DNA of 13,343 nt from positions 1 to 13,343 of the forward strand of contig UREH01000053.1 in the NCBI GenBank assembly GCA_900546835.1. The letters are read 5' to 3'. Below the pieces are notes generated by a model that worked only from the letters and a program-made list of their open reading frames with translations, had not been told where the DNA came from and ran no database searches. Below are positions 6,462-13,343 of this stretch, piece by piece (positions within the stretch are counted from its first letter, which is position 1; every line of letters begins with the position of its first letter). A program made the translations under genes and the position numbers. This DNA is from an uncultured Porphyromonadaceae bacterium (GTDB lineage Bacteria; Bacteroidota; Bacteroidia; Bacteroidales; Muribaculaceae).

Positions 6462-7586
6462 ATGAATCAGAATATCCAGCATATCCCCTCCCGCGACAAC
6501 CGTCCCGCCGCTTCCGTGGGCGAAACGCGCCCGCTCGTAGGCCTCACACTCGAAGAGCTTCGCAAAGTGGCGGCCGAATGCGGGCTGCCGCGTTTCGCTG
6601 CCACGCAGATAGCCAAATGGCTCTACGACAAGCGTGTGGAATCCATCGACCAGATGACCGACATCTCCAAAGCCGGCCGCGTCCGGCTGGCCGAATGCGG
6701 CTACACCGTTGGCCGCGAGGCTCCACTGGCCGAGGCGCGTAGCACCGACGGCACGGTGAAATACCTCTTCCGCGGCGCTCCGGGGCGCGACGTCGAGGCC
6801 GTATACATCCCCGACCGCGATCGCGCCACGCTATGCGTATCCTCCCAGGCCGGATGCAAGATGAACTGCTCCTTCTGCATGACCGGCCGCCAGGGCTTCC
6901 ACGGCAATCTCACTGTCCATCAGATTCTGAACCAGGTGCTCTCGATTCCCGGGAGCGAGTCGCTCACCAACCTCGTCTTCATGGGAATGGGCGAACCCAC
7001 CGACAACCTCGGCCCCGTGCTTCAGGCAATCGAGATACTTACTGCCAAATGGGGACTGGCATGGAGCCCCAAACGCATCACCGTCAGCTCCATAGGCAAG
7101 CTCCAGCCCCTGCAGCGCCTCCTCAACGAAACCAAGGTCCACATCGCCATCTCCATTCACTCTCCATACCCCTCGGAACGCGCCGCGCTGATGCCCGTCG
7201 AGAAGGCCTACCCCATCAAGGAGGTGGTGGAGCTGCTGCGCGGCTACGACTTCTCCCATCAGCGTCGCCTCTCGTTCGAGTATATCATGTTCCGCGGCGT
7301 CAACGACTCCCCGCGCCACTGCCACGAGCTTGCCCGACGCCTCCACGGCCTCGACTGCCGCGTGAACCTCATACGCTTCCACGCAATCCCCGGCTCCGAC
7401 CTGCTCCCCTCCACCCCCGAGAAGATGGAGCGCTTCCGCGACGCCCTCAACGCCGAAGGAATCACCGCCACCATACGCGCCTCGCGCGGCGAGGACATAA
7501 TGGCCGCCTGCGGCATGCTCGCCGGCCGCGACAACCTCTGCCCCACCGAGCCGGAAAGCAGCCACACCGGCAACCCAACCATCTGA
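6462..7586 (+). CDS. rlmN: Dual-specificity RNA methyltransferase RlmN
   Basis: A 374-residue radical-SAM enzyme that methylates C2 of A2503 in 23S rRNA and A37 of several tRNAs, in the cytoplasm. The N-terminal accessory domain (about 25-100) includes LTLEELRKVAAECGLPRFAA and IAKWLY. The radical-SAM cluster motif CX3CX2C is at C132, C136 and C139 (GCKMNCSFCMTG). C125, seven residues earlier, and C350 in DIMAACGML match the two cysteines that handle the methyl-transfer intermediate, so the enzyme should be active. MGMGEPTDN (174-182) is the SAM-contacting GEP segment. The ATG at 6462 leaves a slightly long, poorly conserved N-terminus. It is GC-rich, like the genes that follow, and ends 14 bases before the first DUF1573 gene, suggesting cotranscription. 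Confidence 0.96.
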   Translation: MNQNIQHIPSRDNRPAASVGETRPLVGLTLEELRKVAAECGLPRFAATQIAKWLYDKRVESIDQMTDISKAGRVRLAECGYTVGREAPLAEARSTDGTVKYLFRGAPGRDVEAVYIPDRDRATLCVSSQAGCKMNCSFCMTGRQGFHGNLTVHQILNQVLSIPGSESLTNLVFMGMGEPTDNLGPVLQAIEILTAKWGLAWSPKRITVSSIGKLQPLQRLLNETKVHIAISIHSPYPSERAALMPVEKAYPIKEVVELLRGYDFSHQRRLSFEYIMFRGVNDSPRHCHELARRLHGLDCRVNLIRFHAIPGSDLLPSTPEKMERFRDALNAEGITATIRASRGEDIMAACGMLAGRDNLCPTEPESSHTGNPTI

Positions 7587-7600
7587 TATTCCGTAAAAAT

Positions 7601-7993
7601 ATGAAATACCTGACAACATTCCTGCTCCTTCTGCTCCCCGCGCTTGCAGCCCTGGCCGACGGCGAAGGCGCGGCCATACAGTTCGCCGAAAAAGCATACG
7701 ATTTCGGCACCATCGCCGAACAGGGCGGCCCCGTAAGCCACGAATTCGAGTTCACCAACACCGGCGACGCCCCGCTGATGATTCTCAACGCCACGGCCTC
7801 CTGCGGTTGCACGCGCCCCGACTTCCCCAAAAAGCCCGTCAAAGCCGGCAAAACAGGGAAAATCAAGGTAACATACCTCCCGGCCGGGCGCCCCGGCGAA
7901 TTCGAGAAGACTGTCACAGTGAAGACCAACGCCAAGCGCCAGAAAAAGGTAACTCTCCGCATCAAAGGCTTCGTTAATCCCGACGCCCGCTGA
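7601..7993 (+). CDS. DUF1573 single-domain exported protein
   Basis: A 130-residue secreted protein. Residues 1-19 form a signal peptide (MKYLTTFLLLLLPALAALA) with likely cleavage before DGEG. The rest is one Ig-like DUF1573 domain: AYDFGTIAEQGG (32-43), the hallmark SCGCT with C68 and C70, then PAGRPGEFEKTVTV. The function of DUF1573 is not established; Bacteroidota genomes carry many copies, usually in the periplasm or cell envelope. The ATG at 7601 is chosen because it starts the signal peptide. A much longer open frame runs through from inside rlmN in another frame, but its translation there is low-complexity arginine/proline/histidine sequence and it is a shadow. The next gene, 60 bases downstream, is a larger relative. 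Confidence 0.9.
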   Translation: MKYLTTFLLLLLPALAALADGEGAAIQFAEKAYDFGTIAEQGGPVSHEFEFTNTGDAPLMILNATASCGCTRPDFPKKPVKAGKTGKIKVTYLPAGRPGEFEKTVTVKTNAKRQKKVTLRIKGFVNPDAR

Positions 7994-8040
7994 CACCACC
8001 ACGTCAATACTGCCGCCGTTGACTACCATCCCATTAACCT

Positions 8041-8056
8041 CAACCATCAGCCAATG
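8041..8056 (+). promoter_or_regulatory. Start-codon context shared with the WYL gene
   Basis: CAACCATCAGCCAATG (8041-8056, ending in the start codon) recurs as CAACCATCAGGCAATG at 9243-9258 before the WYL regulator: 15 of 16 bases are identical. The rest of the two leaders does not match. It could be a translation-initiation context in this genome, which lacks strong Shine-Dalgarno sites, or coincidence. Confidence 0.3.
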
Positions 8057-9160
8057 AAACACCTGACTTCCGGCCTCATCCTGCTCCTGGGAGCGCTCCA
8101 TGCCCCCGACGCCTCCACTCAGCCAACCGCCCCCGCTCAGACCGGCCAAGGCGTGGAATGGCTGGCCACGTCCCACGATTTCGGCGCCTTCAAGGAAGAC
8201 GACGGCTCGGTCGCCACCACCTTCAGCTTCGTGAACCATGGTCCCGAAGAGGTAGCCATCCGCGCCGCCCGCGCCTCGTGCGGCTGCACCACCCCGGCCT
8301 ACACCAAGACCCCCGTCGCTGTAGGCGACACCGCCACAGTCAGCGTGAAATTCAACCCCACGGGGCGTCCCGGCCGCTTCTCCAAGAGCGTCACCGTCGA
8401 CATCGCCGGAGGCCCGCGCACGCGCCTGGTAATCAGCGGCGTTGTAATAGGTTCGAGCAACACCCTGCGCTCGCGTTACCCTATCGGACACGGCGAGATG
8501 AAGCTCCGCACCACCCAGCTCCCCTTCGGCACCGTCACCAAGGGGAAGGCCAAAGCCGCCTTCCTCGAGGTCTACAACGCCTCGGCCGAGCCTATGACTC
8601 CCTGCTGGAGCGGCCTGCCCCCCTACATCCGCATCGCCACCTCCGGCGGCGACACTATCCCCGCCGGCGAGCAGGCCGTCTACGCCCTTACGCTCACCCC
8701 CTCGCAGACAGAACTTTACGGCATCCTCACCGACTCTGCGTTCATCGCCCCCTCGGCCGGAGCCGAGCCGATTAAAATCGACCTGACAGCCATCCTGGAG
8801 GAGGACTTCTCGCGCCTCACCCCGCGCCAGCGGGCCGAGGCACCGGTGGTGGCCGTCGATTCCGACCGCGTGAATTTCGGCGAACTCACGGCTGCCGACG
8901 GGCCGCAGACGCGTACCTTCACCATCCACAACCGCGGCAAGAGCGACATGTACATCCGGCGCCTGTACACCACCGATCCCGGTGTAGCCGTAAGCATCGA
9001 CCGCACGAAAATCAAGAAAGGGAAGCACGCCACAGCCACCGTCACCGTCGACCCCTCGCTCCTGCCGGCCGACATTCTCAACGCCCGGCTCCAGCTCATA
9101 GCCAACGACCCGGAGACCCCCATCTCGCTGGTAAGGGTAGTAGGTCTGGTAGCCCGTTGA
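8054..9160 (+). CDS. DUF1573 multi-domain exported protein
   Basis: A 368-residue exported protein related to its upstream neighbour. A short signal peptide (about 1-20, LTSGLILLLGALHA) is followed by a DUF1573 domain at about 38-130 with HDFGAFKEDDGS, SCGCT (C76, C78) and PTGRPGRFSKSVTV. Two further Ig-like repeats follow, at about 155-248 (LPFGTVTKGKAK) and 270-366 (VNFGELTAADGPQTRTFTIH), similar in layout but lacking the CGC pair. This is the arrangement of ASPM/SPD-2/Hydin-like beta-sandwich chains. The N-terminal domain resembles the single-domain neighbour closely, so the pair may have arisen by duplication. The role is unknown. The stop is about 95 bases before the WYL gene, with no terminator seen. 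Confidence 0.88.
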   Translation: MKHLTSGLILLLGALHAPDASTQPTAPAQTGQGVEWLATSHDFGAFKEDDGSVATTFSFVNHGPEEVAIRAARASCGCTTPAYTKTPVAVGDTATVSVKFNPTGRPGRFSKSVTVDIAGGPRTRLVISGVVIGSSNTLRSRYPIGHGEMKLRTTQLPFGTVTKGKAKAAFLEVYNASAEPMTPCWSGLPPYIRIATSGGDTIPAGEQAVYALTLTPSQTELYGILTDSAFIAPSAGAEPIKIDLTAILEEDFSRLTPRQRAEAPVVAVDSDRVNFGELTAADGPQTRTFTIHNRGKSDMYIRRLYTTDPGVAVSIDRTKIKKGKHATATVTVDPSLLPADILNARLQLIANDPETPISLVRVVGLVAR

Positions 9161-9255
9161 CGGCCTCTCCAGCCACATTTCCGCATCTCGGCCGGCTCTC
9201 TCCGCTCAATAATACTTCACCAATCACACACACATCTTCCTCCAACCATCAGGCA

Positions 9256-10173
9256 ATGGCTAAAGACCTCCTCAACCGCTATATCTGGATTGTCGACACA
9301 ATCCGCCGCTACGGACGCATATCGCGCCGGGAGCTCAACGAACTCTGGAGCCGCTCACCCTACGCCGAGGGCGAACTTGAGATTCCAAGGCGCACATTCT
9401 TCAACTACCGCCAGGCCATCGAGGACCTCTTCGCCATCCGCATAGGCTGCGATACCTCCACCTACGAATACTATGTGGAGGGCCGCGAAAGCCAGACCCT
9501 GACCGACTGGCTGCTCAACGCCTCCGTAACCTCCAGCGTGCTCAAGAACTCGCAGGACATAGCCGACAGAATCATGCTCGAGGACGTCCCCTCGGCCCGC
9601 CAGCACCTCGCCACGGTAATGGAGGCCATACGCGAGAGCCACCCCGTGCGCTTCAACTACCATCCCTACACGCGTTCCAACCCCTCGACGGGCGTTGTGG
9701 TCGAGCCATACTTCCTGCGCATCTACCGTCAGCTCTGGTACATGACCGGCCGCTGCGTGGCCGACGACAAGGTGAAGACCTATTCGCTCGACCGCATCAG
9801 CGACCTCACCATAATGCCCGACCGCTTCAAGGCGCCCGAGGGCACCGATCCGCAGACGTATTTCCGCAACTCCTTCGGCATCGTGGTCGACCAGTCGGCC
9901 CCGCGCCGCGTGGTATTGAAGACCGAAGTGCGCCAGGCCAAGTATTTCCGTGCGCTGCCGCTCCACCCCTCGCAGTCGGAGATGATTACCGACGCCTACT
10001 CCATATTTACTCTGGAGCTGCAGCTCACGCCCGATTTCGTGGCGCAGCTGCTGAGCTATGGCCCGAGCGTGGAGGTGGTGGCGCCGCGCGAGCTGCGCAG
10101 CATGGTGGTGTCCAGCCTCAGAAAGATGCTCGCCGCCTACAACGCAGGCGGCGAGAATTCCGAGGGGGTATAG
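9256..10173 (+). CDS. WYL-domain transcriptional regulator
   Basis: A 305-residue cytoplasmic regulator. Residues 5-80 look like a winged helix-turn-helix (RYGRISRRELNELW, then PRRTFFNYRQAIEDLF). The WYL domain spans about 118-185, with W161-Y162-M163 in place of the name-giving W-Y-L, followed by the conserved YSLDRIS (176-182). A WCX-type extension fills 200-295 (VEVVAPRELRSMV). WYL domains bind ligands, often nucleic-acid fragments or nucleotides, and regulate stress or defence genes. The ATG at 9256 is preferred: the frame stays open for 33 more codons upstream, but that stretch is low-complexity and ends just where the previous gene stops. No defence genes are beside it here. Its stop codon is embedded in the edge of the GGGTTATA repeat. 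Confidence 0.9.
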   Translation: MAKDLLNRYIWIVDTIRRYGRISRRELNELWSRSPYAEGELEIPRRTFFNYRQAIEDLFAIRIGCDTSTYEYYVEGRESQTLTDWLLNASVTSSVLKNSQDIADRIMLEDVPSARQHLATVMEAIRESHPVRFNYHPYTRSNPSTGVVVEPYFLRIYRQLWYMTGRCVADDKVKTYSLDRISDLTIMPDRFKAPEGTDPQTYFRNSFGIVVDQSAPRRVVLKTEVRQAKYFRALPLHPSQSEMITDAYSIFTLELQLTPDFVAQLLSYGPSVEVVAPRELRSMVVSSLRKMLAAYNAGGENSEGV

Positions 10174-10209
10174 GGGTTATAAGGGTTATAGGGTTATAGG
10201 GTTATAGGG
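10173..10209 (+). repeat. GGGTTATA tandem repeat, possible G-quadruplex
   Basis: GGGGTTATAA is followed by three exact copies of the octamer GGGTTATA (10183, 10191, 10199) and a last GGG at 10207. Five runs of at least three G separated by 5-6 bases meet the usual G-quadruplex rule on the + strand. The repeat fills the gap between two convergent genes. Each unit carries TAG on + and TAA on the minus strand, and because the period is 8, stops fall in every frame on both strands. Confidence 0.85.
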
Positions 10210-10226
10210 CTTATAAATTCTATAAG
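10210..10226. terminator. Short AT-rich hairpin between convergent genes
   Basis: CTTATA (10210-10215) and TATAAG (10221-10226) pair across AATTC right after the GGGTTATA repeat. The stem is weak for an intrinsic terminator and has no T-run, but its location between two converging stop codons is where a bidirectional terminator would lie. Confidence 0.35.
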
Positions 10227-10235
10227 ATCCGGGGG

Positions 10236-10808
10236 TCAGAAGTAGAAATTCATCGACTTGGGATAGAAGAGCATTCCGGAGCCGACTTCCTGGGCCACGC
10301 TCTCGCCCATCGAATTGGCCACGATGGCCAGGGCGAAGCGAAGGGCGGCCGAAGGGCCGTTGGCGGTGATAAGGCGGTCGAGAGCCACCACGGCAGTGTC
10401 GCGGCACACGGCGCCGTGCATCTGCTTCTCGAAGCCGGGATAGCAGGTGGCCTCCTTGCCGTCGAGAATGCCCAGCGGAGCGAGCACCACGGCCGGCGAT
10501 GCGCATATGGCGGCAATCTTGCCCGAATTGGCCTGGTTGAGAAGCAGTGTGTTGAGCGGCGCATACTGCGAGAGGTTCGTTGCGCCGGGCATACCACCGG
10601 GGAGGATAAGCCATTCGGGAGTAATGAAATCGGTTTTCTCGTAAACCACATCGGCCGTCACCGCAATGCCGTGGGCACCGGCTACGGTGCGTGAATCGGT
10701 GATGGAGACGGTCTTGACATCCATGCCGGCACGGCGCATCACGTCTATTACGGTCAGGGCTTCGACCTCTTCGAAACCGGGAGCAAGGAATACATACGAG
10801 GTGTTCAT
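10236..10808 (-). CDS. DJ-1/PfpI family protein (YajL/ThiJ-like)
   Basis: A 190-residue cytosolic protein of the DJ-1/ThiJ/PfpI superfamily. It shows the family landmarks: GFEEVEALTVIDVMRRAGM at 11-29, with E16 matching the glutamate that tunes the reactive cysteine in human DJ-1; LILPGGMPGA at 67-76; and the nucleophile elbow AAICASPAVV with C102. The C-terminal half (ITANGPSAALRFALAIV) is also conserved. Members protect against oxidative or carbonyl stress, although the reaction is debated. The ATG at 10808 places the first beta-strand (SYVFLAPGFEE) right at the N-terminus; an in-frame start 19 codons upstream adds a stretch unlike the family. It is monocistronic, with a leader of up to about 130 bases that holds no gene I can support. 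Confidence 0.92.
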   Translation of the reverse strand: MNTSYVFLAPGFEEVEALTVIDVMRRAGMDVKTVSITDSRTVAGAHGIAVTADVVYEKTDFITPEWLILPGGMPGATNLSQYAPLNTLLLNQANSGKIAAICASPAVVLAPLGILDGKEATCYPGFEKQMHGAVCRDTAVVALDRLITANGPSAALRFALAIVANSMGESVAQEVGSGMLFYPKSMNFYF

Positions 10809-10942
10809 AGGAATGTGTTTTATGGTAGGATGATTAATTAATTCAGATGTGTGATAATTCGACAAAGGCGGAGAGGGAGAGGCTTAGAGTGAATGCGCAG
10901 GCCTTTATGGCCATGATAGTGATAACATTCGATTGAACAACG

Positions 10943-10950
10943 CAAATATG
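10943..10950 (-). promoter_or_regulatory. Possible -7 element for the DJ-1 family gene
   Basis: Read on the minus strand this is CATATTTG, one mismatch from TAnnTTTG. A CTTG at 10971-10974 (minus) lies 20 bases upstream, suitable for a -33 element. It would give a leader of about 130 bases before the start at 10808. Confidence 0.4.
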
Positions 10951-11006
10951 GGATTAAAAGTTCGGATTTGCAAGCAAAAAACCGACAATTTGGCAATAAA
11001 GAAACC

Positions 11007-13253
11007 TTAATGGCCCTTGATGCGCCCGAGCTGGGCGCTGATGAAGCGTGCCAGTTCCGGATTCTGCGAGAGCGAGAAGGGGCGCGCCTGCTCCGAGCGG
11101 GCCACGTGGAGGGCGATGGCACGCGTCATGATGCAGTCGTCGTGATAGCCGCGTCGGGCGCAGTATGAGCCGTTGGACATCAGCTGATACACGTTCATCT
11201 CGTCGGCCGTATGGTGGTCGCGCTCCACATAGGAGCCGTCGCGCACGGCGGCGATAAGCTCGGTGATTATCATCTGCTTTGTCTGGCGGTTGGTGTGGAA
11301 GCCGGGACGCGCCGGCCCTGAGCCGTCGGGACTATGGCGCATGTAGAGATTGGGATAATGGTCGTAGAGCGTATGGAGGATGTATGCTCCCTGCTCCGGA
11401 GCGTCGCTGCCGGGTCGGTCGGCCGATTCCAGGGTATTGCTCTCGAACACGAGCAGAGCGCGGTTGTAGTAGGCGGCTATGCGCGCGGCTGCCCAGGTGA
11501 GCAGGTCGTGGTCGGTGTGTCCGCGCCACTGGGCCACCACCTGGGGCATGTCGCCGTCGGTGCGCACCACGGCGATTACGCTCCAGTCGGAGGTGCGCGA
11601 GCGGCCGCCCACGTCGACAGCCGCCACATAGCTTGCGCCGCGCACGCGGTCGCTCCATATGCTCAGGCATCCCGTGGAATCCTCGCGGAAGGAGAGGCCG
11701 CGCAGCGAATCGGGCCCCGTAGGGCTGCCGCAGGCCGACACGATCTCGCCGCGCGCCACAGGGTCGCAGCAGTCCATGCGCAGGGCCTCCACGTGGGCCG
11801 GGGCGAACACGGCGCTCCCGGTGTTGATGAATGCCTCGGAAGCGGTGGTGGGATATTCGGCGAACATCTTGTCGTCCGACTCCATCTCGCGGCGCTTGGA
11901 GCGGTACCACTGTATCTGCGCCAGCGAGCAGCGGTGGATCTGCCAGAGCTCCAGTTCGTAGGTGGAGAGCGACTCCCAGAGCGCCCGGCGGTCGTCGGGC
12001 TCGGCCGAATAGATGTCGATTTCGTGCCAGGGCACGAACAGTGGCGTCTTGTCGCTGTCGCCGCGCTCGGCGCGGTCCCATTCGCGCTGAAAGTAGTTGC
12101 CCATTCCGTTGGCCGTCGACTCGACGACCACCATCGTGAGCGGCGCCATGGCTATGGCCCCGGCAATGGCACGCACGGCCTCGTCGGGCGAAGCCGTGGG
12201 GGTATCGTCCCAGAAGGCCACCTCCGAGAGGTGTGCCATGGCGTAGTCGGCGCCGCGCACGGCGTCCTGATTGCGCGCCGAGGCGGTGGTGACGTTGCAG
12301 CGACGCCCGGGAATGGTGCGCACCTCGCGCTGCCCCTCGTAAGGGACGAGGCAGAGCTTCCGCTTCATCTTTTTCCGGCTTTTCGAGCGCGAGGAGGCCT
12401 CCGTGCAGTCGTCATCCTCATCATCGTGGCCGCATTCATCCAGCCACAGCTCCTGAGGATACTCGGCGAGAGTCTGTGAGAGCATGCCGCGGATGCCTGC
12501 CGAAATATGGCTCACCTGCGTGCAGATCAGCGAATTCCAGTCGGTGGTGAGCACGCTCTGGATCCACATCATATACATCTGTGTCATAGTCGAGCCACCC
12601 CACTGGCGCGCCTTCAGCAGAATAGTGCGGATGGGGTGCCCGGCCAGACGCTGACGCTCGAAAGCGGCGAGCAGCCGCCGCTGGGCATAGTTGAGCACGA
12701 AGCGCACGCGGCGCCCCCGGCATTTGTCCTTGATGTTGACACACGAGGCCGCCCAGTAGGCGAAATCATGGCGGAAGCGCAGCAGCTGCCACTGTCTGCG
12801 CGAGCATACACGCCCCAGCGCCGGGTCGTCTGCCATCGACTCGGGAATGGCGACGGGACACGACGCCACGCCGTCGACGCCCTGCTCGAGGGTGTCGGCG
12901 TAGGAGAGTTCCGGACAGCGCGAGCGCACGAATCCGGCGTCGACGGCCACGCGCCTCTGGGGCGCACCCTCGGGGAAGCGCCCTATAAAGGGATCGAACA
13001 GCGAGCAGCGCGACTCGACGGCGCGCTGCCGCCGGGCATCCTCCGCCTCGATTTCGGCCGACCAAGGCAGGCGGTTCAGCGTTGCCTTGGCACGACGCGC
13101 GAGCTCCGCATCGGCCTCAGCACGGCGCCGCGGAGCCGGCACAGCCACCGGCCAGCGTCGGCCTCCGGCCTCGGGCCTTAGTGCGGGCGGCACATTGTAG
13201 TCGACCGGCAACAGATCCGGTCCCATCTTGAAAAGCGGCGAAGGGAGTATCAT
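11007..13253 (-). CDS. Orphan phage-type terminase large subunit (TerL)
   Basis: A 748-residue protein with both engines of a DNA-packaging terminase. The ATPase part has a deviant Walker A (KARQWGGSTMTQ, 214-225), Walker B with catalytic glutamate (AHLSEVAFWDD, E344) and the coupling motif VVVESTANG (376-383). The RNase H-fold nuclease part keeps its acidic residues: D547 (AAVDVGG), E604 (LVFESNT) and D705/D706 (YHDDCIMTRAI). The N-terminal ~200 residues are a basic, alanine/arginine-rich extension, making it longer than most TerL proteins (commonly about 450-650). A charged insert (about 274-300: acidic then K/R-rich) interrupts the ATPase. No small terminase, portal or capsid gene is in the window; it is GC-rich like its neighbours and has a host-type promoter. 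It could be domesticated or the edge of a prophage lying beyond the window's right end. Confidence 0.85.
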   Translation of the reverse strand: MILPSPLFKMGPDLLPVDYNVPPALRPEAGGRRWPVAVPAPRRRAEADAELARRAKATLNRLPWSAEIEAEDARRQRAVESRCSLFDPFIGRFPEGAPQRRVAVDAGFVRSRCPELSYADTLEQGVDGVASCPVAIPESMADDPALGRVCSRRQWQLLRFRHDFAYWAASCVNIKDKCRGRRVRFVLNYAQRRLLAAFERQRLAGHPIRTILLKARQWGGSTMTQMYMMWIQSVLTTDWNSLICTQVSHISAGIRGMLSQTLAEYPQELWLDECGHDDEDDDCTEASSRSKSRKKMKRKLCLVPYEGQREVRTIPGRRCNVTTASARNQDAVRGADYAMAHLSEVAFWDDTPTASPDEAVRAIAGAIAMAPLTMVVVESTANGMGNYFQREWDRAERGDSDKTPLFVPWHEIDIYSAEPDDRRALWESLSTYELELWQIHRCSLAQIQWYRSKRREMESDDKMFAEYPTTASEAFINTGSAVFAPAHVEALRMDCCDPVARGEIVSACGSPTGPDSLRGLSFREDSTGCLSIWSDRVRGASYVAAVDVGGRSRTSDWSVIAVVRTDGDMPQVVAQWRGHTDHDLLTWAAARIAAYYNRALLVFESNTLESADRPGSDAPEQGAYILHTLYDHYPNLYMRHSPDGSGPARPGFHTNRQTKQMIITELIAAVRDGSYVERDHHTADEMNVYQLMSNGSYCARRGYHDDCIMTRAIALHVARSEQARPFSLSQNPELARFISAQLGRIKGH

Positions 13254-13320
13254 GGTGTTCTCGTAATTGGGTTAGGGGGAATTTGCCTTGGGGCAAAATT
13301 GAAAGAAATCCTGCGCGATG

Positions 13321-13328
13321 CAAAGTTA
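13321..13328 (-). promoter_or_regulatory. -7 promoter element for the terminase gene
   Basis: On the minus strand this reads TAACTTTG, an exact TAnnTTTG match, identical to the sites before the tRNA and the two-component operon. It gives a leader of about 60 bases before the ATG at 13253. The leader holds a small hairpin, TTTGCC/GGCAAA at 13282-13287 and 13292-13297. The -33 region runs off the window. Confidence 0.65.
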
Positions 13329-13343
13329 CAACCGATTCAGGGA

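Noticed and set aside
7259..9178. A very long open frame (639 codons) on the minus strand across rlmN and both DUF1573 genes
   Set aside because: Its product is glycine/valine/alanine-rich low-complexity sequence with no family motif. It is the antisense shadow of GC-rich genes that have clear domains on the + strand.
10843..10914. A 23-residue minus-strand frame in the leader of the DJ-1 family gene, rich in Ser/Leu
   Set aside because: Could be a leader peptide, but there is no ribosome site, no regulatory codon run and no attenuator hairpin near it.
11334..12479. A 381-codon + strand frame opposite the terminase
   Set aside because: Low-complexity product, no motifs; the minus strand carries the catalytic terminase residues in order.
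1..13343. CRISPR array, insertion sequence ends, rRNA, riboswitch
   Set aside because: No regularly spaced direct repeats with unique spacers, no transposase gene or paired terminal inverted repeats, no rRNA segments and no recognisable riboswitch core were seen.

Overview
The window looks like chromosomal DNA from a gut-type member of the Bacteroidota, order Bacteroidales. A GC-rich relative of the Muribaculaceae is my best guess; the family assignment is inference. The main evidence is four exact matches to the Bacteroidota sigma -7 element TAnnTTTG, each in front of a gene. Weak Shine-Dalgarno signals and typical gene families (paired DUF1573 lipoprotein/periplasmic-type proteins, a PiT-PhoU fusion transporter, a WYL regulator) agree. 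The left end is a contig end: it carries a full Nextera/Tn5 sequencing adapter (3-35) that was never trimmed, so the first ~35 bases are not biological.

Layout. (1) 36-619, GC-rich: two short GC-rich hairpins, a SemiSWEET/PQ-loop sugar transporter (165-440, +), then tRNA-Leu(CAA) (538-619) with its own promoter and a 17-bp-stem terminator. (2) About 660 to 6395, visibly more AT-rich than both flanks: a minus-strand pair made of a GNAT acetyltransferase broken by one in-frame stop and a 64-residue membrane protein; then a plus-strand run of OmpR/PhoB response regulator, histidine kinase, an EamA transporter missing its middle, and a 753-residue PiT phosphate permease with a PhoU-like tail. This block starts at the 3' side of the tRNA and looks like an acquired and partly decayed island. 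(3) 6400-10173, GC-rich: rlmN, two DUF1573 proteins and a WYL-domain regulator, all on +. (4) 10174-10235: a telomere-like GGGTTATA tandem repeat filling the gap between two convergent genes. (5) 10236-13343, minus strand: a DJ-1/PfpI family protein, and a solitary 748-residue phage-type terminase large subunit with its own host-type promoter at the right end of the window.

How the parts may work together. The two-component system and the PiT-PhoU gene probably form one phosphate-responsive unit. Two perfect 9-bp direct repeats spaced 11 bp apart lie where the -33 element of the PiT promoter would be, which is the geometry of a PhoB-type operator, and an inverted repeat sits against the PiT start codon. 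PhoU-like domains normally relay phosphate status to a PhoR-type kinase, so a transporter carrying its own PhoU domain next to a kinase/regulator pair is a plausible self-contained sense-and-import module (inference). The candidates most worth following are this module, the orphan terminase with all ATPase and nuclease residues intact, the mutated toxin-like GNAT gene without an antitoxin, and the GGGTTATA repeat.
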